16,663 nucleotides of DNA, from the NCBI GenBank assembly GCA_001730085.1, contig MDLB01000071.1, forward strand, positions 1 to 16,663, in the 5' to 3' direction. Both the position numbers and the translations under genes were made by a program. A model generated the notes under the pieces. It did not search any database and was not told the DNA's origin. It was given only the letters and a program-made list of their open reading frames with translations. The stretch's first letter is position 1. Every line of letters starts with the position of its first letter. Source of the stretch: PVC group bacterium (ex Bugula neritina AB1) (GTDB lineage Bacteria > GCA-001730085). Of the stretch, positions 7,728 to 14,371 are shown piece after piece.

Positions 7728-8560
7728 GGAAGATCTCCATTGGAAATGTTTCGCAAGGCTAAAATGTGTTTCAAAATGGGCTCGAACTTACCCAATGGGA
7801 TCATGTTTGGCCCATCGCTTAAGGCTTTATCTGGTTCAGGGTGAGTCTCAAAAAAAAGACCATCACAGCCGACAGAGGTTGCGGCATAGGCTAATAAAGG
7901 TGCGAACTCCCTTTGGCCGGAAGAAAAACTGCCCTTGCCTCCTGGTAACTGTACACTATGTGTCGCGTCAAAGACAACAGGGCGTCCCCACTTTTTCATG
8001 GTGGGAATTGATCTCATATCACTAACCAAGTTATTATAGCCAAAAGAGTTCCCTCTTTCGGTTAAAAAAACATCGGTTTTTTTAGATTCAAGGACTTTGT
8101 CTAAGACATTTTTCATGTCCCAAGGAGCCAAAAACTGTCCTTTTTTTATGTTTAAGATACAGTCTGTTTGAGCTGCTTTCACAAGAAGGTCGGTTTGACG
8201 GCATAAAAATGCCGGGATTTGAAGAACATCTAAAATCTTTGAAGCCTCTTCAACTTCATCGAGATTGTGAATATCAGAAAGGACAGGTATTTCCAACTGC
8301 TTAGATACTCTCTCTAGGATAGCGAGGCCTTTATCTAAACCGGGTCCCCTAAAAGAGTTTAGAGATGTCCGGTTAGCTTTATCATAGGAAGCTTTAAAAA
8401 TGAAAGGTATTTTTAAACGATCTGTTATCTCTTTAAGTTCTTGAGCTATTTCGAAAACCAAACTTTCGCTTTCGATCACACATGGACCGGCTATGAGAAA
8501 AAAAGAAGAATCCTCAAAAATAGCTTTAGAAATTTTTGTATGAAAATTTTCTTTTATCAC
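7718..8560 (-). CDS. kdsA: KDO-8-phosphate synthase, metal-dependent type
   Basis: Condenses phosphoenolpyruvate with arabinose 5-phosphate to make KDO-8-phosphate, using the product of neighbouring kdsD. I start it at the GTG at 8560: its GTGA overlaps the stop of the PilZ gene and AGAGAG lies nine bases upstream, giving 280 residues, the usual size. A TTG at 8581 would add seven residues but lacks a ribosome site. Motifs include [50 protein letters not shown] and [14 protein letters not shown]. Cys27, His201, Glu238 and Asp249 keep the spacing of the metal-binding residues of the Aquifex enzyme (Cys11, His185, Glu222, Asp233), whereas the metal-independent E. coli enzyme has Asn in place of the Cys. 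This is therefore the metal-dependent class. Confidence 0.95.
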   Translation of the reverse strand: MIKENFHTKISKAIFEDSSFFLIAGPCVIESESLVFEIAQELKEITDRLKIPFIFKASYDKANRTSLNSFRGPGLDKGLAILERVSKQLEIPVLSDIHNLDEVEEASKILDVLQIPAFLCRQTDLLVKAAQTDCILNIKKGQFLAPWDMKNVLDKVLESKKTDVFLTERGNSFGYNNLVSDMRSIPTMKKWGRPVVFDATHSVQLPGGKGSFSSGQREFAPLLAYAATSVGCDGLFFETHPEPDKALSDGPNMIPLGKFEPILKHILALRNISNGDLPCC

Positions 8561-8964
8561 TCGATATGACTCTCTAAACAATTAAGAATAGAAATAATAT
8601 CACTATTTTTATCATCGGTTAGCTCGTATCTTTTTAAGAAACAAATGCCTAAGCCAAACTTTTTATCGGCGATATATTCTTCAATCCGAACAGTTCGTCC
8701 TAATAAATGGTTTTGACTTTGGATAACTGATTTATCAAATTCAATCAGATTAGAAAGAGTTGGGAGGTCTAATTTAAGAACTAAGATTTTTCCTACAGGA
8801 AAACTCACATCTGTTTCTAATAATAAGCCACATGCGCTTATATTTTTAGAGGAACCTGGAGGTAATTTATCTAATTGATTTTGTCTAAAAATTTTGATTT
8901 CAATTTCAGATTCATAAGGAACCCTAAAAAACTCTCTTTTTTCAATACCGTCATGTATGCTCAT
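8557..8964 (-). CDS. PilZ domain protein, predicted c-di-GMP receptor
   Basis: A 135-residue, single-domain soluble protein. The N-terminal RxxxR motif is present (Arg10-Glu-Phe-Phe-Arg14), followed after one strand by the NxSxxG motif (Asn41-Ile-Ser-Ala-Cys-Gly46). These are the two elements that bind cyclic di-GMP in PilZ domains. The rest ([20 protein letters not shown], then FGLGICF) fits the six-stranded barrel. The ribosome site is a perfect AAGGAGGT overlapping the dxs stop, and the stop codon overlaps the kdsA start as GTGA. It is thus embedded in the isoprenoid/LPS operon. The partner and output are not known. It suggests that c-di-GMP signalling exists in this organism and touches envelope synthesis; the second part is inference. 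Confidence 0.88.
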   Translation of the reverse strand: MSIHDGIEKREFFRVPYESEIEIKIFRQNQLDKLPPGSSKNISACGLLLETDVSFPVGKILVLKLDLPTLSNLIEFDKSVIQSQNHLLGRTVRIEEYIADKKFGLGICFLKRYELTDDKNSDIISILNCLESHIE

Positions 8965-8974
8965 TTCTATTGTT

Positions 8975-8982
8975 ACCTCCTT
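8975..8982 (-). promoter_or_regulatory. Full-consensus Shine-Dalgarno of the PilZ gene
   Basis: AAGGAGGT on the minus strand, ten bases before the PilZ gene start, overlaps the dxs TAA stop. It is the strongest ribosome-binding site in the window and implies efficient re-initiation after dxs. Confidence 0.85.
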
Positions 8983-10885
8983 AAACTAAACAGTTTTGAT
9001 ATTTGTTCAAAAGCTTTTTAGCTTCTGTGACAATATGACAAGATGTTATACCCAAAGATTTTAAAATCACAGCACGCGAACCATGTTCTACAAAATGATC
9101 TTTTATTCCCATGCGCTTGATACAAATATCATTGAGTCCATTTTTTTCCAAAATTTCCATGACAGCAGAGCCAACCCCTCCCATCATAGCACCTTCTTCA
9201 ACAATCAAAAAGGCCTTATGCGTTTTTGCGATTTTGCAAATGAGTATCTCATCTAGTGGTTTAATAAACCTTAGATTTATCAATGAGCAAGAATGTCCTT
9301 CTTCTTTTAATGTTTGAGCGGCATTGAAGGCCAAAGGCACAGTCGCTCCGATAGATAGTATAGCTACAAGAGAGCCTTCCATCAAAGTTTCTGCTTTTCC
9401 TAACGAAACCTCCGAATCTCTGTGATCATCAAACAAAGAGTCCTCTGTTGCGCCTTTGGGATAAGCGATAGCGGTTGGACCATCTAAAGTTAATGCTAAT
9501 TTCATCATTTTGTCTAACTCATGACCATCTTTAGGTAACATGATTTTTATTTGAGGGATACATCTAAGCAAAGGAATGGTGAACACTCCATTGTGAGTAG
9601 CACCGTCTTCCCCGACTATTCCCATCCGGTCTAAACAAAAAATAACATTGGCATTTTGGATGCAAACATCATGGATCACTTGATCGAGAGCTCGTTGTAG
9701 AAAAGTGGCATAAAGAGCCACAATAGGCCGTTTACCTGCTTTGGCAAGAGCGCCTGCATAGGTGACACAATGTTGCTCAGCTATCCCTACATCAAAAAAG
9801 CGATCAGGGTATTTTTCTGAAAAAGGTACAAGTCCCACACCCGTAGGCATGGCGGCAGTTAAAGCTACAATATTTTCATTATTATCGGCTAGCTCTAAAA
9901 CAGTTTTAGAGAAAACTTTGGTAAAAGGGACTTTACTTTTTGAGGCTGGCAGAGGTAAACCTGTTTCTATGTTAAAAGAAGAAACCCCGTGATAGAAAGC
10001 TGGATTATCTTCGGCAGGGGTATAGCCTTTCCCCTTTTTTGTTATGACATGTAATAGTATAGGTCCCGATAAATTTTGAACGCTTTTAAAAGTCTGGATA
10101 AGATTAGGTATATTGTGTCCGTCAATAGGTCCAGAGTAGAGAAAGCCAAGCTCTTCAAATAGTAGACCTGGAACCAAAAGGCCCTTTAAGCCCTCTTCGA
10201 GTTTGCTTGCGGTATGAAGGGCAACATTCCCAAGAGTATTGGGAAGTTTTTTTAGAAGATCTCTAACCTCGTTACGTACTTTATGGTATAGAGGGTTTGT
10301 GATTATTCTATTAAGGTATTCGGATATAGCACCTACATTTTTGGATATGGACATCTCATTGTCATTCAATATAACGAGGAGATCTTTTTTCATTTGACCA
10401 GCATTATTGATAGCCTCAAACGCCATCCCTGCAGTTAAAGCTCCATCTCCCACAACAGCGATAACTTTTTCCTTGGTTTGATTTAGGTCTCGAGCTGTCG
10501 CCATACCTAAGGCTTGAGAAATAGAGGTACTGCTATGCCCGACGGTGAAAAGGTCATATTCGCTTTCATCTATATTGGGATAACCACTCAGGCCGCCATA
10601 CTGTTTAAGAGTTGGAAAAAGTTGACGTCTTCCCGTTAAAATTTTATGGGCATAAGCTTGATGTCCAACGTCCCAAATAAGTTTATCTTTAGGAGTATTA
10701 AAAGAATAGTGAATGGCTAGTGTGAGGTCAACAACTCCTAAAGGAGGTCCCAAATGTCCACCATTATTGGAGACAGTGTCGATGATAATTTTTCGAATAT
10801 CTTTTGCTATTTCAGGCAACTGATCAATAGAAAGCTTTCTAAGATCTGAAGGATTTTCAGTTGATTCTAATAATGTAGTAGACAT
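8981..10885 (-). CDS. dxs: 1-deoxy-D-xylulose-5-phosphate synthase
   Basis: Thiamine-diphosphate enzyme that condenses pyruvate with glyceraldehyde 3-phosphate, the entry step of the MEP isoprenoid pathway. Length (634 residues) is typical. Domain I carries GHLGPPLG (43-50), WDVGHQAY (71-78), GHSSTS (116-121), the ThDP motif GDGALTAG (146-153) and the Asn of NDNEMSIS. Domain II has the catalytic Glu in DVGIAEQH (Glu370, the same number as in E. coli) and YATFLQRA; the C-terminal transketolase domain follows. ATG 10885 has AAGGA seven bases upstream and lies 12 bases after the ispA stop. The pairing with ispA links precursor supply with prenyl chain assembly. No oddity was seen. Confidence 0.97.
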   Translation of the reverse strand: MSTTLLESTENPSDLRKLSIDQLPEIAKDIRKIIIDTVSNNGGHLGPPLGVVDLTLAIHYSFNTPKDKLIWDVGHQAYAHKILTGRRQLFPTLKQYGGLSGYPNIDESEYDLFTVGHSSTSISQALGMATARDLNQTKEKVIAVVGDGALTAGMAFEAINNAGQMKKDLLVILNDNEMSISKNVGAISEYLNRIITNPLYHKVRNEVRDLLKKLPNTLGNVALHTASKLEEGLKGLLVPGLLFEELGFLYSGPIDGHNIPNLIQTFKSVQNLSGPILLHVITKKGKGYTPAEDNPAFYHGVSSFNIETGLPLPASKSKVPFTKVFSKTVLELADNNENIVALTAAMPTGVGLVPFSEKYPDRFFDVGIAEQHCVTYAGALAKAGKRPIVALYATFLQRALDQVIHDVCIQNANVIFCLDRMGIVGEDGATHNGVFTIPLLRCIPQIKIMLPKDGHELDKMMKLALTLDGPTAIAYPKGATEDSLFDDHRDSEVSLGKAETLMEGSLVAILSIGATVPLAFNAAQTLKEEGHSCSLINLRFIKPLDEILICKIAKTHKAFLIVEEGAMMGGVGSAVMEILEKNGLNDICIKRMGIKDHFVEHGSRAVILKSLGITSCHIVTEAKKLLNKYQNCLV

Positions 10886-10897
10886 AAATTTTCCTTA

Positions 10898-11722
10898 CTA
10901 TTTCGTGCGCGAAATGACAAAATCAGCTAATGAGTCCAGAGTATCTCTCTTGCCTTTTTCGAAAACATTTAAGGCTTCTTTGGCTTTTGAAACATGATTA
11001 TTAGCAAGTTTAATCAGGGTTTCTTTGTCAAAAATTTTGGCATAATTGTCCTGATCGAAACAGTCATCGATCACTTGAAAAGCGAAGCCTATTGAATGGC
11101 CATAAGAAGAGATATTATCGATAATATTTTGAGGCGCATCTGACAAATAGGCACCTACCAAACAAGATATCTGTATAAGTTTAGCCGTTTTATTATTATG
11201 AATATATGTTAAGAGTGACTCAGATAAATCGAGCTTTCCCTTGGCTAGTTGAATGTCGACGACTTGTCCACCTACGACACCTTGGGAACCAATAGCCTTT
11301 GCAATTAAAGGAGCCATGCGAGGATCCATAACTTCGAAAGCTAAAGAAAGCAAAGCGTCTCCGGAAAGGATAGCTATATCTTCTCCGTACTTTTTATGAT
11401 TAGAAAGTTGACCTCTTCGGTAGTCGTCATTGTCCATGGATGGTAAATCATCATGAATCAAAGAGTAAGTGTGTATCATTTCTAAAGCGGCAGCTGTTTT
11501 TATAACAGCCTCCGTATCTCCTCCACAAGCTTCGCATACGGCCAGAGATAAAATAGGACGAAACCTTTTTCCATCTGCAAAAATAATGTATCTCATGGAC
11601 TCATGAAGAATACTAGGGTATGTTTCCGAAGATGGCATAAGTTTTTCCAAGGATTCATCGACTATCTTTTTTTGTAAAGATAAGTAGTTTTTAAAATCTT
11701 TTTGTTTATCAGTATTTTTCAT
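10898..11722 (-). CDS. ispA: Short-chain polyprenyl diphosphate synthase (farnesyl/geranylgeranyl type)
   Basis: Head-to-tail prenyl transferase that extends dimethylallyl diphosphate with isopentenyl diphosphate. The first Asp-rich motif is HDDLPSMDNDDYRRG (Asp91, 92, 97), the bacterial form with two extra residues. GGQVVDI (151-157) and KTAKLI follow, and the second motif is DDCFDQDN (219-226). The upstream GKRFRP matches the substrate-binding signature. At 274 residues it is about 20 shorter than usual: the segment that normally follows the second motif, with GK...D...K.TYP, is missing, and the text passes directly to YAKIFDKETL. The start ATG lacks a strong ribosome site. A 202-base gap with a long stem-loop lies upstream, so the gene probably begins a new transcript running into dxs. 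Chain length cannot be settled. Confidence 0.9.
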   Translation of the reverse strand: MKNTDKQKDFKNYLSLQKKIVDESLEKLMPSSETYPSILHESMRYIIFADGKRFRPILSLAVCEACGGDTEAVIKTAAALEMIHTYSLIHDDLPSMDNDDYRRGQLSNHKKYGEDIAILSGDALLSLAFEVMDPRMAPLIAKAIGSQGVVGGQVVDIQLAKGKLDLSESLLTYIHNNKTAKLIQISCLVGAYLSDAPQNIIDNISSYGHSIGFAFQVIDDCFDQDNYAKIFDKETLIKLANNHVSKAKEALNVFEKGKRDTLDSLADFVISRTK

Positions 11723-11924
11723 TAAATTTCGATCGCTTTTTCATTATTGATGATGATTTTAAGAGGTCTGTATATATATTCACTCTTAACACTTTTGTCT
11801 TTATAAAAAACTTTGAGGTTTCAAGAAAAAGCTTAGATCCAATTAAGGACAGCAGTTCTTTCTTGAAATCTCAAATCAATTAAAAATTGTTTTAAGGTAA
11901 AAGGGAGACTTTGCAAAGGCTTCG
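11723..11924 (-). other. Intergenic leader between xseB and ispA
   Basis: A 202-base gap, the longest inside the gene block. It contains the terminator-like stem-loop at 11812-11875, then a TATATATA run (minus strand, about 11778-11771) that could serve as a -10. I find no convincing -35 at the right spacing, so no promoter is called. No small gene with a good start was found. Confidence 0.45.
11804..11875 (-). terminator. Terminator-like long stem-loop after xseB
   Basis: Arms 11812-11828 and 11859-11875 pair over 17 bp with a single G-U wobble on one strand, around a 30-base loop. On the minus strand the stem is followed after two bases by TTTTTT. It lies about 50 bases beyond the xseB stop, so it probably ends the rny-ymdB-xseA-xseB unit. 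The large loop is unusual for a simple terminator; a leader element for ispA is an alternative. Confidence 0.55.
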
Positions 11925-12161
11925 TTAAGAAACTTTTGGATCAAAATCTTTCCACTTGATTTCACCATTTTCGTCGAGAAAGGATTGAACCTTTTGTTCA
12001 GCTAACTCCAACATTTTATGACATTCACGGGCATGAGCGACCCCATCTTCGAATAATTTCAAAGATTTTTCTAAAGAGACATCTCCTTGCTCAAGGGAAT
12101 CCACAATGGTTTCCAACTTTTTAAGATGACTTTCAAAAGTTTGTTGAGATTTTTTTACCAT
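11925..12161 (-). CDS. xseB: Exonuclease VII small subunit
   Basis: A 78-residue helical subunit of exonuclease VII, which degrades single-stranded DNA with several XseB copies bound to one XseA. The family pattern is clear: FESHLKKLETIVDSLEQGD (9-27), VSLEKSLKLFEDGV, then a C-terminal helix with CHKMLELAEQKV. The start overlaps the xseA stop by one base (TAATG) with GAGGA five bases upstream, so the two subunits are translationally coupled. The gene precedes the terminator-like stem-loop. Confidence 0.95.
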   Translation of the reverse strand: MVKKSQQTFESHLKKLETIVDSLEQGDVSLEKSLKLFEDGVAHARECHKMLELAEQKVQSFLDENGEIKWKDFDPKVS

Positions 12162-13546
12162 TAATCCTCACTTGAATCAGAATAAGGTGTAAAACTTTTA
12201 ACAGAAGAAATGACATGTCCATCTTTTAAACGCGTTTTCATAAGCATTTTTTCACAGACACACGTCACAGATTTTATCACATTTTGACTCTCAGGATCAA
12301 ATGTGAGGCTGTACCCTCTTTCTAAAACATTTAAAGGACTTAACATATTCATATGATTTGTGTGTTTTAAAAGTTCGGATCGTTTTTCTTTAAAAAAGTG
12401 CAGGAACACCTTTATAAAATGTTCTTCGACTTTAGTGAATCGCTCTTTTTGCCAATCCAAACGTTGAAAAGAACTCAAAGATTTCAGGGTTTTTATCAAG
12501 AAGGAGAAGTGATCCAAATTTTTTTGCTTTTTGCTTAAAAAGGCGTTTTTAAAGCGTTCGTTCAGTTGAGATAACTCCTGTTGGAAATAGGGAACAAGGT
12601 TTAAAGAGTGACGCAAGGTGTAGCCATGTGAAAGCTTTTGAAGCTTTTGTTTTTGAGTGTTTAATGAGTGAAAAATAGTGTGAGCCATTCGTTTCTCTGT
12701 CTCAGAAAGGTAATTTTGTAAGGTAGTCTGGTCTGGAACAGCGATTTCTGCTGCGGCAGAGGGTGTTGGGGCACGAACATCTGCAACGAAGTCAGAAATA
12801 GAGAAATCTATTTCATGCCCTACGGCAGATATGATAGGCGTTGTTGCTTTATGAATCGATCTTGCGACAATTTCTTCATTAAATGGCCACAAGTCTTCTA
12901 TGCTTCCACCGCCTCTACCTAAGATGATTAAATCTAATTGAGGGCTAAGTGGACTTTGAGACTGATCGATAGCCGTCACAATCTCTTTGGCTGCATCAGA
13001 GCCTTGAACTTTGACGGGAAAAATATAAATTTTCGCGAGAGGGTAACGCCTTTTTAAAACATGAAGAATATCCCTGATAGCTGCTCCTGTCGGAGAAGTT
13101 ATAACCCCAATACTTTTGGGGTAGGGTGGTAATTCTTTTTTATTTTTGCTATCAAAAAGTCCTTCTTTGGATAACTTTTCTTTGAGCTGTTCAAAAGCAA
13201 GTTGTAGAGCTCCCCTACCCTTTGGTTCAACATGTTGGGCAATGATTTGATATTGACCAGACTTGGGATAGACTGTTAATGATCCCGAAACAATAACTTC
13301 CAAGCCGTTCTTTAAAGAAAACTTTAGACGTGTGTTAACTCCTGCGAAAATCACCAATCGTATTTGGGAATTTTTGTCTTTTAGAGTCATGTACATATGT
13401 CCGGAACCATGGTGAACAAAGTTAGATATTTCACCACAAACAAAAATATTTAAGAATTTTTGCTCAAGATTTGACTTGATCTCATAGTTCAGGTCTGTGA
13501 CATTCCAAATCTTTTCAGATAGAGAACGGTTCGCTAACTCTCTCAA
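12161..13546 (-). CDS. xseA: Exonuclease VII large subunit
   Basis: Catalytic subunit of exonuclease VII, cutting single-stranded DNA from both ends. The N-terminal OB-fold (about 20-110) has VTDLNYEIKS, VCGEISNF and GHMYMTLKD. The catalytic domain has PKSIGVITSPTGAAIRD, LGRGGGSIEDLWPFNEE and SAVGHEIDFSISDFVADVRA. A long helical region follows, and the C-terminus ends with VLERGYSLTF. I chose the TTG at 13546, which has GAAGGGAAGG nine bases upstream, giving 461 residues and a 32-base overlap with ymdB. A TTG at 13576 would add ten residues but has no ribosome site; no ATG is available nearby. It is coupled to xseB downstream. Confidence 0.95.
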   Translation of the reverse strand: MRELANRSLSEKIWNVTDLNYEIKSNLEQKFLNIFVCGEISNFVHHGSGHMYMTLKDKNSQIRLVIFAGVNTRLKFSLKNGLEVIVSGSLTVYPKSGQYQIIAQHVEPKGRGALQLAFEQLKEKLSKEGLFDSKNKKELPPYPKSIGVITSPTGAAIRDILHVLKRRYPLAKIYIFPVKVQGSDAAKEIVTAIDQSQSPLSPQLDLIILGRGGGSIEDLWPFNEEIVARSIHKATTPIISAVGHEIDFSISDFVADVRAPTPSAAAEIAVPDQTTLQNYLSETEKRMAHTIFHSLNTQKQKLQKLSHGYTLRHSLNLVPYFQQELSQLNERFKNAFLSKKQKNLDHFSFLIKTLKSLSSFQRLDWQKERFTKVEEHFIKVFLHFFKEKRSELLKHTNHMNMLSPLNVLERGYSLTFDPESQNVIKSVTCVCEKMLMKTRLKDGHVISSVKSFTPYSDSSED

Positions 13547-14318
13547 TATGGGTTGCCTTCCCTTCTGATGTTTCAATATCTATCAACGCACCATTTAGCC
13601 AAACATCATCTGTTGTGACTTCGAATTTTGAGTGAGGTTGATTTAAAAACTTTAGAATCACACTTTCTTTTTTTCTTCCAATAACCCCACTCATGCCCCC
13701 TGTCATACCAAGATCAGTGATATAAGCGGTACCATTGGGGAGAACTTTTTCGTCAGCTGTTTGAACATGTGTATGTGTCCCAAATACGGCACTGACTTTC
13801 CCATCTAAAAATAAACCCATAGCAACTTTTTCGGAAGAAGCTTCGGCATGAAAGTCGACAATAATGATATCTGTGACAAGTTTTAGTTTTTCGATTTTTT
13901 CTTGGGTTATTTTAAAAGCAGGGATTGTCTTTTCCATAAAAACATTCCCGATAACATTTAAAACACCGATTTTGATATCTTTATGTTCTTTAGGAGAACA
14001 AACAAGGGAACTTTTACCTGGGTCTTTTGTATAGTTTGCAGGGCGTAATAATCTTTCCCCTTGCATAATATAGTCGCTATCTCCGCGATGTTTTCCCATA
14101 TGGTCACCACCTGTTATGACATCTATACCGGCATCAAGCAAATCTTGTAAATCTTTGTCTTTGACACCTGAGCCTTTTGTGGCGATATTTTCGGCATTAA
14201 CGATACAAAAATCAATGCCTTTTTCTTTTTTTAATTTGGGATAAAGGTTTAAAACCGCTTCTTTCCCAGCATTTCCTACAATGTCTCCAACCACAAGGAT
14301 GCGTACTACTTTGGACAT
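13515..14318 (-). CDS. ymdB: YmdB-family metallophosphoesterase
   Basis: A 267-residue protein of the TIGR00282/YmdB family. The Bacillus member hydrolyses 2',3'-cyclic nucleotides, is required for biofilm development, and is encoded next to RNase Y. Metal-site motifs: GDIVG (Asp12), NAENIA (Glu43, Asn44), GGDHMGKH (Asp72-His73), VDFHAEASSEK (His157) and GTHTHVQTAD (His182, His184). The spacing matches Bacillus (Asp8, Glu39, Asn40, Asn67, His68, His150, His175, His177), except that the Asn67 equivalent is Asp here. The usual Trp-Asp after the Asn-His is also changed, to Gly-Lys. ATG 14318 has GGAG about 11 bases upstream. It lies 53 bases after rny and overlaps xseA. The family is certain; its cellular role here is not. 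Confidence 0.93.
   Translation of the reverse strand: MSKVVRILVVGDIVGNAGKEAVLNLYPKLKKEKGIDFCIVNAENIATKGSGVKDKDLQDLLDAGIDVITGGDHMGKHRGDSDYIMQGERLLRPANYTKDPGKSSLVCSPKEHKDIKIGVLNVIGNVFMEKTIPAFKITQEKIEKLKLVTDIIIVDFHAEASSEKVAMGLFLDGKVSAVFGTHTHVQTADEKVLPNGTAYITDLGMTGGMSGVIGRKKESVILKFLNQPHSKFEVTTDDVWLNGALIDIETSEGKATHIERVSEPFSI
13556..13565 (-). promoter_or_regulatory. Shine-Dalgarno deciding the xseA start
   Basis: GAAGGGAAGG on the minus strand lies inside the 3' end of ymdB, nine bases before the TTG at 13546. It supports that TTG over the upstream TTG at 13576. Confidence 0.6.
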
Positions 14319-14371
14319 ATGAATTTAACTCCGTTATTGAATGATGGTTTTTAAAAATAGAGATCTATTTT

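Noticed and set aside
7537-8025. A 162-codon open frame on the plus strand
   Set aside because: It lies antisense to kdsD and kdsA, both unmistakable, has no family resemblance, and its composition follows from the opposite strand.
8561-8581. TTG at 8581 as the kdsA start
   Set aside because: It lacks a ribosome-binding site, while the GTG at 8560 has one and makes a typical stop-start overlap with the PilZ gene.
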